Positions 1 to 9,240 of a stretch of 64,000 nt of DNA are shown here, in pieces. The stretch is taken from contig CAVPXL010000006.1 in the NCBI GenBank assembly GCA_963709765.1, forward strand, positions 162,344 through 226,343, given 5' to 3'. Both the position numbers and the translations under genes were made by a program. The notes under the pieces were generated by a model. The model worked only from the letters and a program-made list of their open reading frames with translations. It made no database searches and was not told the origin of the DNA. Each line of letters begins with the position of its first letter. Positions within the stretch are counted from its first letter, which is position 1. The DNA comes from Roseitranquillus sp963709765 (GTDB lineage Bacteria > Pseudomonadota > Alphaproteobacteria > Rhodobacterales > Rhodobacteraceae).

Positions 1-2
1 CG

Positions 3-710
3 GCGCTGTCTCAGCTCGAAACCACCACCTGGGGCGGCATAATCCTCTTTCTGATCTTTCTCGGCATGTTCGCCTACGCGATCTGGCGCTTCATCAACTC
101 CGCCTACGACCTGGAGGATTACGGCTCCGATGGAGAGGGCGCGATCGCCCGGGCCGGCATGATCACGACGGGACTGGTACACGGCGCCATCGGCGTCCTG
201 GCCTTTACCCTCCTTTTCAGCGAACGCAGCGGCGGTGGTTCCAGCATAGCGGAGGCGGTCGGAACCGTCATGAGCTGGCCCGGCGGGCGCTGGATCGTCG
301 GCATCGCCGGCCTGATCGTAATCGGGTCGGGCATCTACTACCTGCACAAGGGCTGGGCCGAGAAATACCGCAAGCATTTGCGTGCCAACGAGTTTACCGC
401 GAACTGGAACTGGATGCTGAAAGCCGGCGTGATGGCGCAAGGTGTGATCGTGGGCGTCGTCGGCTTGATGTTCGTCTACGCGGCGTTGCGCGCCGATCCG
501 CAGCAGGCGGGCGGTGTGGGCAAGGCATTCTCGTGGCTGTCGCAGCAGGTCTACGGCCAGGTACTGGTCACCGCGCTCTGCATCGGTCTGTTGGGCTTTT
601 CGATCTTCTGTTTCGTCAACGCCGCGTACCGGATCATCCCGAAAGTGGCAGGCGACGACATCGAGACGCTCGCCGACCGGCTGAAAACGAAGGCGCGTCA
701 GATGGGCTAG
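3..710 (+). CDS. DUF1206 family membrane protein, 5' partial
   Basis: The reading frame is open from base 3, so the true start lies upstream of the window; the first ATG at 66 falls inside a membrane helix and is not the start. About 235 residues are visible, with five hydrophobic segments (roughly 10-28, 50-72, 97-117, 137-162 and 185-210). The pattern is duplicated: RAGMITTGLVHGAIGVLA and KAGVMAQGVIVGVVGL begin equivalent units, as in the repeated two-helix architecture of DUF1206. Polar segments containing WxxxGWAEKYRK separate the units. The family is an integral inner-membrane protein of unknown function. Its stop codon overlaps the convergent transglycosylase gene by 4 bp. Confidence 0.85.
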   Translation, partial: ALSQLETTTWGGIILFLIFLGMFAYAIWRFINSAYDLEDYGSDGEGAIARAGMITTGLVHGAIGVLAFTLLFSERSGGGSSIAEAVGTVMSWPGGRWIVGIAGLIVIGSGIYYLHKGWAEKYRKHLRANEFTANWNWMLKAGVMAQGVIVGVVGLMFVYAALRADPQQAGGVGKAFSWLSQQVYGQVLVTALCIGLLGFSIFCFVNAAYRIIPKVAGDDIETLADRLKTKARQMG

Positions 711-1288
711 CTGCCCCAGATCCGGCGCACATAGCTCTGGGTCTCGCGATAAGGCGGCACCCCCTTGTGCCGGACGACCGCCTCGGGTCCGGCATTGTAG
801 GCCGCAAGAGCCAGCCGCCAGCTCCGGAACCGCTCGTACTGACGCCGCAGATACCGCGCTCCGCCCTCCAGGTTCTGCGCCGGATCGTGGGGATTGACGG
901 CCAGCCGCGCGGCCGTCGCCGGCATGAGCTGTGCCAGCCCGATCGCCCCCTTGTGGGATCGCGCACGCGGGTTCCATCCGCTTTCCTGCTGCACGAGCCG
1001 CAGGAAGAGCCCTTCCGGAACCGCATGCCGCCGCGCAGCACCCCGGGCGAGTTCGAGAAACTCGCCCCTGTAGCGGCCGTCATACGCCAGCGCCCCGGCC
1101 CCCGGCACCTCCGGCACCTTGGGCTGAAGCCGCACCGAATTGGAATATTGCACCGAAGCGCGCCGATCGAGGATGGATGTCTGGCTGGCGAAAAGATTGG
1201 CCCTGTTCTTTGACGAAAGGGCGCCGTCGGCCGCAGCAACGCCTGCGGACAGGACCAATGCAGCAGAGAGCGCGCAGAACCGAATCAA
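707..1288 (-). CDS. Lytic transglycosylase, SLT domain, secreted
   Basis: Predicted periplasmic muramidase that cleaves the glycan backbone of peptidoglycan, forming 1,6-anhydro ends. I chose the TTG at 1288 (193 aa) because it gives a clean signal peptide (residues 1-22, ending AGVAAADG). The longer open frame reaching 1639 merely runs antisense through ssb. The SLT domain covers about 75-190. The catalytic glutamate is E102 in LVQQESGWNP, followed by GAIGLAQLMPATA, the GGARYLRRQ helix and AYNAGPEAV. These are the family 1 (Slt/MltC-type) motifs in the expected order. The gene converges on the DUF1206 gene and diverges from ssb. The TTG start is inferred from the signal peptide, not from a strong ribosome binding site. 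Confidence 0.85.
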   Translation of the reverse strand: MIRFCALSAALVLSAGVAAADGALSSKNRANLFASQTSILDRRASVQYSNSVRLQPKVPEVPGAGALAYDGRYRGEFLELARGAARRHAVPEGLFLRLVQQESGWNPRARSHKGAIGLAQLMPATAARLAVNPHDPAQNLEGGARYLRRQYERFRSWRLALAAYNAGPEAVVRHKGVPPYRETQSYVRRIWGS

Positions 1289-1418
1289 ACCGTCCCCCCG
1301 GTCTTGTTTTCCCGAGGATAGCCGCGCGGCTCGCAACCGGTCCAGCCCTCGCGCCTTTTCATCCCGCGACGCATGTCCTACCAGAACGGCAACGATCTTT
1401 GACCGCAGGAGGCCCCGT

Positions 1419-1913
1419 ATGGCGGGTTCAGTGAACAAGGTAATCCTCGTCGGCAATCTGGGACGTGATCCCGAAGTGCGGACCTTCCAGAATGGCGGCA
1501 AGGTGTGCAATCTGCGCATCGCGACGTCCGAGAACTGGAAAGATCGCAACACCGGAGAGCGGCGGGAAAAGACGGAATGGCACTCGGTCGCGATCTTCTC
1601 CGAGCCGCTGGCGCGGATCGCGGAGCAGTATCTGCGCAAGGGGTCGAAGGTCTACCTCGAAGGTCAGCTCGAAACGCGCAAGTGGCAGGACCAGTCCGGT
1701 CAGGACCGCTATTCGACCGAAGTCGTGCTGCGCCCCTACAAGGGTGAACTTACGCTCCTCGACGGGCGCGGCGAAGGCGGCGGCGGTGGGGGCGGCGGTT
1801 ACGACGATCGGTCCAGCGGCGGCTACGGCGGCTCGTCAGGCGGATCCGGCGGAGCGAGTGGCGGCGGCGGCGGGCACGGCTACGACGATCTCGACGACGA
1901 GATCCCGTTCTAG
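1419..1913 (+). CDS. ssb: Single-stranded DNA-binding protein
   Basis: Binds and protects single-stranded DNA during replication, recombination and repair. The start is the ATG at 1419, preceded by GCAGGAGG; the reading frame is open further 5' but that part is not SSB-like. The 164-residue product has the OB fold in residues 1-112 (VNKVILVGNLGRDPEVR at the start, then the tetramer-forming core with TEWHSV and YLRKGSKVYLEGQLETR). A glycine-rich linker follows at about 115-155, and the protein ends with the acidic tip DDEIPF that recruits partner proteins. Length and tail match canonical bacterial SSB. It is transcribed divergently from the lytic transglycosylase across about 130 bp. Confidence 0.97.
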   Translation: MAGSVNKVILVGNLGRDPEVRTFQNGGKVCNLRIATSENWKDRNTGERREKTEWHSVAIFSEPLARIAEQYLRKGSKVYLEGQLETRKWQDQSGQDRYSTEVVLRPYKGELTLLDGRGEGGGGGGGGYDDRSSGGYGGSSGGSGGASGGGGGHGYDDLDDEIPF

Positions 1914-2033
1914 CGTACTTCGCGTCTGGCGAGAGGCGGATGACTTGCTCTCCCGCCTGTCGTATCGTCACGAGGTCGAGCCGCCGGAATAAGGTTGCCG
2001 ACGGATCAGGCAGGTAATCAAGGGAATCCCTCC

Positions 2034-2594
2034 ATGACGGGCATCAGCCGACGCAGCTTGGTAACAGGATCGGTGGCGCTGGCGGCGCTCGCGGCCTGCA
2101 ACAACGGGCTTGGAAGCCGGGGCGGGCAGTCGATCGACGCGCGCGTCGACCGTACGCTCACCTTTCTTTACGACACCTATCCGGGCACGCGGACACTGGG
2201 CCAGAATGCGGTGGGCATTCTGGTGATGCCGCTGGTCACCGAGGCAGGGTTCCTCACGGTCGGTGGGTCGTACGGACGCGGCGCCCTGCGCGTGGGCGGA
2301 GTCAGCGTCGACTATTATTCGGCCGCGCAGGCCACCCTCGGCCCGCAACTCGGGGCGCAGCAATTCGCACATGCGCTGTTCTTCATGACCGAGGACGCGT
2401 TCCGCGATTTCCGGACGTCTCCGGGCTGGGCCGCCGGCGCCGAAGTCGAATACGCAGTCAACGACCGGGGCGGGAACATCGCCGCCGAGACCACCACCAG
2501 CCTTTCGCCTGTCATCGCCGTGGTCTTCGGCCAGGCGGGGCTTCTGGCGGGCGCCACCATCGAGGGCACGAAGTACAGCCGCATCATCCCATGA
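2034..2594 (+). CDS. SYLF/YSC84-domain lipoprotein
   Basis: The 186-aa product starts at the ATG at 2034; an upstream TTG at 1995 would bury the signal. The N-terminus reads SRRSLVTG followed by a hydrophobic stretch and the lipobox LAAC, giving acylation at C22. The paired arginines also leave Tat export possible. Residues 60-186 match the SYLF (YSC84-like) lipid-binding fold: VGILVMPLVTEAGF, GGSYGRGALRVGG, LGPQLGAQQ, then FGQAGLLAGATIEGTKY at the end. Bacterial members are envelope lipoproteins of poorly defined, probably lipid-binding function. It follows ssb by 120 bp and is closed by a strong hairpin terminator. Confidence 0.8.
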   Translation: MTGISRRSLVTGSVALAALAACNNGLGSRGGQSIDARVDRTLTFLYDTYPGTRTLGQNAVGILVMPLVTEAGFLTVGGSYGRGALRVGGVSVDYYSAAQATLGPQLGAQQFAHALFFMTEDAFRDFRTSPGWAAGAEVEYAVNDRGGNIAAETTTSLSPVIAVVFGQAGLLAGATIEGTKYSRIIP

Positions 2595-2600
2595 CAAGTG

Positions 2601-2634
2601 AGCGCCGCTCATTTGGATGTGAGCGGCGCTTTTA
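2601..2634 (+). terminator. Rho-independent terminator
   Basis: An 11-bp perfect stem (AGCGCCGCTCA at 2601-2611 with TGAGCGGCGCT at 2620-2630) carries an 8-nt loop and is followed by TTTA. It sits between the SYLF gene and the convergent dehydrogenase gene. Its short T tract makes it a stronger terminator for the plus strand. Confidence 0.8.
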
Positions 2635-2640
2635 TTCATG

Positions 2641-3504
2641 TCATTTCAATCTCTTGATCAAGGACGACGTATCCCAGCGGTTGCCGCCCATTGTCTGCAC
2701 GTCCTTGTAGAACTGGTCCACCAGAGCCGTGACCGGGAGGGGCGCACCGATCTCGTCGGCCGTGCGCAGACAGATCCCGAGGTCCTTTCGCATCCAATCC
2801 ACCGCAAATCCATGATCGAACTCGTCAGCGAGCATGGTTTCGTGCCGGTTCTGCATCTGCCACGAACCTGCGGCGCCCTGGCTGATCACCTCCACGACGG
2901 CCCGTCCATCGAGACCGGCCTTCTGGGCGAAGGCGAGCGCTTCGGACAGACCCTGGACCAGGCCCGCGATGCAGATCTGGTTGACCATCTTGGTCATCTG
3001 ACCCGCCCCGCTCTCGCCCAGGCGCCGGCAGATCTTGGCGTACACGTTGATGACCGGCTCGGCCTGCGCGTAGTGCGCTTCGCTGCCGCCGCACATGATC
3101 GACAGCTGACCGTTCTCGGCCCCTGCCTGCCCCCCCGAAACCGGCGCATCCACGAACCCGATCCCGAGCGCGTTCGCCTCGGCCGCCATCTCGCGTGTCA
3201 CGGCCGCCGAGACAGTGGTATGATCGACGAACACGCTCCCCGAGGCCATTCCGCTCAGGGCCCCCGTCTCGCCGAGGCAGATCTCGCGCAGATCATCGTC
3301 GTTCCCGACGCACGCCAGGACCAGCTCGGCCCCGTCGGCAGCCTCGGCAGGCGTCGCGGCCGCGCGCCCTCCATTTTCTTTGACCCAGGCCTCGGCCTTG
3401 GCACCCGTGCGATTGTAGACACTCACCTCGTGTCCGGCCGATGCGAGGTGCCCGGCCATCGGAAACCCCATCACGCCGAGCCCCAAGAATGCCACCTTTG
3501 CCAT
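2641..3504 (-). CDS. NAD(P)-dependent beta-hydroxyacid dehydrogenase (3-hydroxyisobutyrate dehydrogenase type)
   Basis: Oxidoreductase of the 3-hydroxyisobutyrate/tartronate semialdehyde/GLYR family. The 287-residue product begins at ATG 3504 after AAGGGGACAG; the longer open frame to 3633 adds nothing family-like. A Rossmann motif GLGLGVMGFPMAGHL occupies residues 7-20. The substrate loop DAPVSGGQAGAENG is at 119-132, and the catalytic lysine K172 and N175 lie in GAGQMTKMVNQ. A C-terminal helical domain follows from about 180. The exact substrate (3-hydroxyisobutyrate, glyoxylate, succinic semialdehyde or tartronate semialdehyde) cannot be read from these motifs. The gene diverges from the penicillin-acylase-family gene across 73 bp. 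Confidence 0.88.
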   Translation of the reverse strand: MAKVAFLGLGVMGFPMAGHLASAGHEVSVYNRTGAKAEAWVKENGGRAAATPAEAADGAELVLACVGNDDDLREICLGETGALSGMASGSVFVDHTTVSAAVTREMAAEANALGIGFVDAPVSGGQAGAENGQLSIMCGGSEAHYAQAEPVINVYAKICRRLGESGAGQMTKMVNQICIAGLVQGLSEALAFAQKAGLDGRAVVEVISQGAAGSWQMQNRHETMLADEFDHGFAVDWMRKDLGICLRTADEIGAPLPVTALVDQFYKDVQTMGGNRWDTSSLIKRLK

Positions 3505-3577
3505 CACTGTCCCCTTCCATCGTTCCAGTCTATCACCGTAACTAACGGCCCGTGAAACTGGGTCAACGAAGGTTGCC

Positions 3578-6040
3578 ATGGCTCTCGTCTTTCGCTGGCT
3601 GATCCGCCTGTTCGTCGGCCTTGCCGCGCTCACGCTCGCCGTTCTGGCGTTCGCCTACTGGTTTTCGGCCCGGTCGCTGCCGGATTACGACGCGAGCTTC
3701 CGGATGCCCGGGATCGAGGCACCGGTCGAGATCGTGCGCGACAATGCGAGCGTCCCGCACATCCTTGCCGGAACCGAAGCCGACGCCTTCTTCGCCCTGG
3801 GATTCGTCCATGCGCAGGACCGGCTCTGGCAGATGACGATGCTTCGTCGCACGGTCCAGGGGCGGCTGTCTGAACTCTTTGGCGAGCGCACACTGCAGAT
3901 CGACACGCTGTTGAGGCGGCTCGACCTCTACACGGCCGCGCGGCAATCGGTCGAGGCGCTCGACCCGGATTCGCGCGCGATGCTCGATGCCTATGCGGCC
4001 GGCGTGAATGCCTGGATAAACGAGGTCAACAAGGGCGCCCGCGGACGTGGCGCGCCCGAGTTCTTCCTTTTCTCCAACGCTCTCGCGCCATGGCAACCCA
4101 CCGATTCGGTGGCGATCATCAAGCTGATGGCCCTGCAGCTTTCCTCGCATCTGAGCAGCGAGGTCCTGCGCGCCCGCCTTTCGCTTGTCGTGGGCGAGGA
4201 TCGTCTGCGCGACCTGATGCCCGACGACCCGGCCCGGGGCATCGCCGCCTTGCCCGAATTCTCCGCCCTGTTTCCGAACGCATCACGCTACGCCGCCGCG
4301 CAACCGTCCGTGTCCGATCCCTTGAACCCGGTACAACCGCGCGATCTTGCGGGCGCGTCCAACGCCTGGGCAGCAGGTCCGAGCCGGTCGGCGACCGGTA
4401 GCACATTGATGGCGAACGATCCGCATCTTGGCTTCTCGGCGCCGTCAATATGGTATCTCGCGCGGCTCGATCTTCCCACGGGCGGAGTGATCGGCGGCAC
4501 GATCCCGGGCGTGCCCGTAGTCCTCGTGGGGCGCAACGCCAATCTCGGGTGGGGTTTGACGTCGTCCTACATGGACGACCTCGACGTCTACATCGAGCGT
4601 CTGAACCCCGAAAACCCCGAGGAGGCGCTTACACCAGATGGCTGGAAGCCGCTGCGGACCCGCACCTCGATCATAGAGGTGAAGGGCCAGCCTCCGGTGA
4701 CGCTCAAGCTGCGCTGGTCGCAAAACGGTCCGATCCTGACAGGCCGCGACTTCGACCTCGGCGCGATCACGCCGCCCGGTCACGTGGCCTCCATCGCCTG
4801 GACGGCGCTGTCTCCGCACGACACCACCGTTCAGGCCGGTCTGCGGCTGATGAAGGCCCAAAACGTCGCCGAGGCGCTGGACGTGTCGCGCGACTTCATC
4901 GCCCCGTCGCAGAACCTCACACTGGTCGATCACAGCAGCATTGCGCTCAAGACCGTCGGCGCCATGCCGCGCCGCGCCGCCCGCCATCAGACACAAGGGC
5001 GGATGCCCTCGCAGGGCTGGCTTCCGGAGAACCGATGGCAAGGCGCCATGGCCTACGCGGCCAATCCGGAATTCGTGGATCCCGAGGGCGGTATTCTGGG
5101 CAACACGAACAACAAGATGGTCGATCGCCCCTTTCCACTCCACGTGAGCTTCGACTGGGGAGACACCCAGCGCATCCAGCGCTGGCGCCGGCTGATGCAG
5201 AACCGCGCGGTCCACACGCGGGAAAGCTTCATCGAGGCCCAGCTCGACACGGTTTCATTCACGGCTCGGTCGCTGCTTCCGCTGATCGGTGCGGACCTGT
5301 GGTACACCTCCGGGGCTGCTGCGGAGGGAACGGTCGAGAGGCGCCGCAAGCAGGCGCTCGATCTGCTCGCGGAATGGAACGGGGAGATGAGCGAGCATCG
5401 CCCCGAGCCGCTGATCTACGCGGCATGGCTCCGCGCATTGCAGGACCGCCTGATCCGTGACGAACTGGGCCCGCTGGCGGACGAGTTCTCCCATGTCGAG
5501 CCGGTATTCATCGAACGCGTATTCCGCGACGTGGACGGTGCAGGTGTCTGGTGCGACGTTGTCCAGTCATCGGCAAGCGAGACCTGCAGCGAGATTGCGC
5601 GCGCGGCACTCGACGAGGCCCTGCTCTGGATCGACGAGACATATGGCGGCACGCTCGACACGCTGCGGTGGGGGGATGCGCACGAAGCGACCCACGATCA
5701 TCCGGTCCTCGGAGAGATCCCGATTCTCCGCTGGTTCGTGAACATCCGGCAGTCGACCTCCGGCGGCGACAACACGCTCCTGCGCGGGCGCACTTCCGGC
5801 GACCCGGAGGCCCCGTTCCTGAACGTCCATGGCGCAGGGTATCGCGGTGTCTATGATTTTGCAGACCCCAACTCGTCGGTCTTCATCATCTCGACCGGAC
5901 AATCGGGCCACCCCTTGTCACGACACTACGACGATCTGGGCGAGCTTTGGCGGGTGGGTGAATACATCCCGATGTCGCTCGATCCGGATCTCGCCCGCGC
6001 CGGAGCAGTCGGAACGACACGTCTCATTCCAAGGGAATGA
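3578..6040 (+). CDS. Penicillin acylase family protein (Ntn hydrolase)
   Basis: The 820-aa product has an N-terminal membrane or signal segment (about residues 8-30, LIRLFVGLAALTLAVLAFAYW). The precursor layout follows: an alpha region with GFVHAQDRLWQM, a linker, and then the beta chain, predicted to begin at Ser261 in AGASNAWAAG. This serine would be both the self-cleavage site and the N-terminal nucleophile. Further beta-chain motifs are ANDPHLG and VGRNANLGWGLTSS. Family members hydrolyse amide bonds of beta-lactams or acyl-homoserine lactones in the periplasm. Substrate cannot be assigned here; acyl-homoserine lactone or another amide is as likely as penicillin. The downstream neighbour hflX is convergent. 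Confidence 0.88.
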   Translation: MALVFRWLIRLFVGLAALTLAVLAFAYWFSARSLPDYDASFRMPGIEAPVEIVRDNASVPHILAGTEADAFFALGFVHAQDRLWQMTMLRRTVQGRLSELFGERTLQIDTLLRRLDLYTAARQSVEALDPDSRAMLDAYAAGVNAWINEVNKGARGRGAPEFFLFSNALAPWQPTDSVAIIKLMALQLSSHLSSEVLRARLSLVVGEDRLRDLMPDDPARGIAALPEFSALFPNASRYAAAQPSVSDPLNPVQPRDLAGASNAWAAGPSRSATGSTLMANDPHLGFSAPSIWYLARLDLPTGGVIGGTIPGVPVVLVGRNANLGWGLTSSYMDDLDVYIERLNPENPEEALTPDGWKPLRTRTSIIEVKGQPPVTLKLRWSQNGPILTGRDFDLGAITPPGHVASIAWTALSPHDTTVQAGLRLMKAQNVAEALDVSRDFIAPSQNLTLVDHSSIALKTVGAMPRRAARHQTQGRMPSQGWLPENRWQGAMAYAANPEFVDPEGGILGNTNNKMVDRPFPLHVSFDWGDTQRIQRWRRLMQNRAVHTRESFIEAQLDTVSFTARSLLPLIGADLWYTSGAAAEGTVERRRKQALDLLAEWNGEMSEHRPEPLIYAAWLRALQDRLIRDELGPLADEFSHVEPVFIERVFRDVDGAGVWCDVVQSSASETCSEIARAALDEALLWIDETYGGTLDTLRWGDAHEATHDHPVLGEIPILRWFVNIRQSTSGGDNTLLRGRTSGDPEAPFLNVHGAGYRGVYDFADPNSSVFIISTGQSGHPLSRHYDDLGELWRVGEYIPMSLDPDLARAGAVGTTRLIPRE

Positions 6041-6073
6041 CAGCCTGTTACAGGCAGGAGCTCCGTAACCGCA

Positions 6074-7348
6074 TCAGGAAATGCCGCGCCATTCGCTGGC
6101 CTGGCGCTCGGTCCAGTTCACGAACATGCGGAACCCGTCCTCGGTCTTCTCTTCGGACGTCACGACCCCTTGCGCGTGCAACCAGGCCCGACGGCGACCC
6201 TCGCTGAACGGCAGGTCGACCGTGGCCTCGCTGCGTTCCTCGTCGAGTGCCACGGTGACCGTCCGCATCAGTCCCTCAAGCCCCTCGCCGGTCAGCGCGG
6301 AGAGGATCTCCACGCCATCCAGACGCTCCGCTTTCGCGGCCAGCGCTTCTCTGTCTTCAGGCGCGACAAGGTCGATCTTGTTCCAGACCTCGATCAGCGG
6401 CGTGGCCGCGGCGACGCCCAGATCTGCAAGAATCGCGGTGACGTCCTGCTTCTGCTCCTCGGTGTCGGGATGCGATATGTCACGCACATGCACGATGAGG
6501 TCGGCTGCGGTCACCTCTTCCAGGGTGGCACGAAACGCGGCGACCAGTTGGGTGGGCAGATCAGAGATGAACCCCACAGTGTCCGACAGGATCACCTGCT
6601 TTCCGGACGTCAGCCCGACGGCGCGCATCGTCGGATCGAGAGTGGCGAAGAGCATGTCCTTGGCCAGAACCTCGGCCCCGGTCAGCCGATTGAAAAGCGT
6701 CGATTTACCGGCATTGGTATAGCCGACGAGCGCGACGATCGGGTACGGCACCTTGGCGCGCGCAGCCCGGTGCAGCTCGCGGGTCCTGACCACCTTCGCC
6801 AGCTGCCGGCGCAGTCGGACGACCGCCTCGTCGATGGCGCGGCGGTCGGCCTCGATCTGGGTCTCGCCAGGGCCGCCGACGAAGCCCAGTCCTCCCCTTT
6901 GCCGCTCCAGGTGCGTCCAGGCGCGCACCAGGCGCGTCCGCTGATAGCTGAGCGCCGCCATCTCGACCTGCAGGCCGCCTTCCCGGGTTCGGGCGCGATC
7001 GGAGAAGATCTCGAGGATCAATCCGGTCCGGTCGAGGATCTTGACCTTCCACAGCCGTTCCAGATTGCGTTGCTGAACAGGTGTGACGGGCCCGTCGATG
7101 AGCACGAGTTCCACCTCATGCGCCTCGAGGCGTTCGGCCAGTTCGTCGGCCTTGCCCGACCCGAAGAGATAGCCGGGGCGCGGTTTCGCCAGCGTCACGA
7201 TCTCCGCGCCCGCGACCTCCAGCCCCGGCAGCGCCCGCGCCAGCGACACGGCCTCCTCAAGCGCCTCGGGTGCGGACCGGCGGTCACGATCGGACTGAAG
7301 ATCGGGGTGGAGGACCCAGGCGCGCGTCGGCCTGTCCTCGTGCTCCAC
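6074..7348 (-). CDS. hflX: GTPase HflX
   Basis: Ribosome-associated GTPase that splits stalled ribosomes, particularly after heat stress. The 424-aa product starts at GTG 7348, two bases after the hfq stop, consistent with translational coupling. Residues 25-190 form the HflX-specific N-terminal domain (FGSGKADELAERL, LERLWKVKILDRTGLILEIF, GGPGETQIE). The G domain follows with the P-loop GYTNAGKST near 207-215, DTVGF as G3 near 255, and NKID as G4. The hfq-hflX pair directly downstream of the ntr/trk cluster is a known Rhodobacterales arrangement. Confidence 0.96.
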   Translation of the reverse strand: MEHEDRPTRAWVLHPDLQSDRDRRSAPEALEEAVSLARALPGLEVAGAEIVTLAKPRPGYLFGSGKADELAERLEAHEVELVLIDGPVTPVQQRNLERLWKVKILDRTGLILEIFSDRARTREGGLQVEMAALSYQRTRLVRAWTHLERQRGGLGFVGGPGETQIEADRRAIDEAVVRLRRQLAKVVRTRELHRAARAKVPYPIVALVGYTNAGKSTLFNRLTGAEVLAKDMLFATLDPTMRAVGLTSGKQVILSDTVGFISDLPTQLVAAFRATLEEVTAADLIVHVRDISHPDTEEQKQDVTAILADLGVAAATPLIEVWNKIDLVAPEDREALAAKAERLDGVEILSALTGEGLEGLMRTVTVALDEERSEATVDLPFSEGRRRAWLHAQGVVTSEEKTEDGFRMFVNWTERQASEWRGIS

Positions 7349-7350
7349 GC

Positions 7351-7584
7351 TCAGTCTTCGCCCTCGTACAGGCTGATCGGCTGCGACGGCATGATCGTCG
7401 AGATCGCGTGCTTGTAGACAAGCTGCGACTGCCCGTCTCGTCGAAGAAGAACGCAGAAATTGTCGAACCAGGTAATGACGCCCTGCAATTTCACGCCGTT
7501 GATCAGGAAAATCGTCACCGGAACCTTCGTCTTCCGGACGTGATTTAGAAATGCGTCCTGCAGATTTTGTCGGTCGGAAGCCAT
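7351..7584 (-). CDS. hfq: RNA chaperone Hfq
   Basis: Hexameric Sm-like protein that pairs small RNAs with mRNAs; in rhizobia and Rhodobacter it also affects nif and stress gene expression. The 77-aa product starts at ATG 7584; the longer open frame to 7722 is non-coding. The Sm1 motif ([36 protein letters not shown]) and the Sm2 motif YKHAISTI are intact. The C-terminal tail is short, as usual in alphaproteobacteria. It lies 134 bp downstream of trkH and is followed at once by hflX. Confidence 0.98.
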
Positions 7585-7718
7585 GTGTCCCAAGCCTTTT
7601 CTTCTCGGTCTGTTCAGGGCCCGAAACGTGCCGAGCGTCAATAGGTTGAGACTAGGGCGAGCCGAGACGGGTTTCCAGCCCGGAAGAAAACCATCCGGCG
7701 TGTGCAGTGAGCAACAGT

Positions 7719-9240
7719 TCACCCTCGCCAGAAATCCGGATTGAGGAGGGCAATGAAGGCGAGCGTTTCGAGCCGGCCCAAGACCATCGCCGCCATCACG
7801 ATGGCCCGGGCCGTGTCGTTGAGCGAAGCGTAGCTCACGGGAACCTCACCGGCCGTCCAGGCGAGCGGCCCCGTTGTGGACAGGGACGCGATGGTCAGGA
7901 TGATACTCTGCTGGAAATCGAGGCCGGTGAGCGCCAGCGCCGCGAGAACAAGCGCAACCGAGAGGGCGAAGAGCATGAAGAAGATCCAGGCCACATAGGC
8001 GCCGCGTCGACGAATGCGTCTGGCGCGGACACCTGATCCGCCGACCGAGGACGGGTGGACGAGTCGCTCCATTTCCCGGATGCCGTGCTTGTAGAGGGCA
8101 TAGACCCGCAGCAGTTTGACGCCTCCCGCCGTGGTCGCGACTCCGCCACCGACAAGGGCCAGCCCCATCAGGATAAGTCCCGGCGTGTCGAGGGCCGACC
8201 ACAACCGGGCGCTCGACCACGACGCGCTCTCGAAGCCGGTTGTCGTCAGGAACGACATGACGGTGAATACCCCGCCCCAGAACGCGCGCAGGGCGTGCAC
8301 GGCCTCGCCGGCCGCATCGGCATCGTAGGCACCTATGAAATGGCGCAGGAACAGCAGGAGCGGAACAGTGATCACAAGCAGGAGGCCCAGCTGCAGTTCG
8401 GGATCGTTGACGAGAGACTTCGTGCCGCGCACCCGCTCGTCCCACGTGAAGGTCTGTCGGGACAGGGCGAAAGATGAGGAATACGAGGATGAGGATCTCG
8501 CCGGCCAGACCAGACCCGGCCCCGACCATTCCGCCGACCGGAGAGATGCCGGATGTCGAAAGGGTGGACATCGCATGGCAGAACGCGACCAGCGGTGCGT
8601 CGCCGGCAAGAATGAGAGCGACCCACAGGATCAGCGTGAGGCCCGCGTAGATCGGAAAGAACTGTCCTGCGAAGCGGCGCAGGCGCTCGGACATGTCGGC
8701 GACCTTCGTGATCGGGCTTTCGCCCAGGGCACCGCGACCGACGGGTTCGGGCGAATCCACCTCGAACCCGCCGAGGCTCAGCGGGGCGAGCACCGAGATC
8801 GCCGTGAGCCATGTGAAGAAGCCGCCGAGCCATCCGACTTCGGCACGCCACAGGTGAACGCTGGGCGGCGCCGCGCCGGGACCGATGAGCAGGGTCGCAC
8901 CGGTGGTCGTGAAGCTCGACAGCATCTCGAACCAGGCACCGTAGAACGAAAGGCCGGGCACGGCTTCGTGGACGGGAACGGCGAGCTGCAGGGGCAGGAT
9001 CGTCAGCGCGCCGAGCAGCGTCAGAAGGTGCGCACGCGCCGGATGCTGGATCACGGTCTCGCCCAACGCGACCCCGATCAGCAGGCACAACGTGCCGAAA
9101 AGCAGCGCACTGTGCAGGAAGATGCGCGCGATCTCCCAGTCTTCGAGCACGGCGGCATGGAGAGCCGGCACCAGCATGGCCAGCGCGCCACACCCGATCA
9201 GGACGACGGCGAACGGCAACGACCGCAGACGCTTCGACAT
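7719..9240 (-). CDS. trkH: Trk-type potassium uptake protein TrkH, with one frameshift
   Basis: K+-translocating membrane subunit that works with TrkA. Two overlapping frames together give one full TrkH. The first runs from ATG 9240 to about 8470 and contains the selectivity segments [10 protein letters not shown] and [12 protein letters not shown]. The second runs from about 8468 to 7719 and contains [11 protein letters not shown] and [10 protein letters not shown]. The switch occurs where TTT-C-GCC (8472-8466) has one base too many: removing base 8469 restores the expected [13 protein letters not shown]. All four P-loop repeats are then present. The start overlaps the trkA stop (ATGA). Whether the extra base is real or a sequencing error is open; I favour error. 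Confidence 0.88.

Noticed and set aside
634..1239. A 201-codon minus-strand frame and others over the transglycosylase
   Set aside because: They are out-of-frame shadows of the SLT-domain gene.
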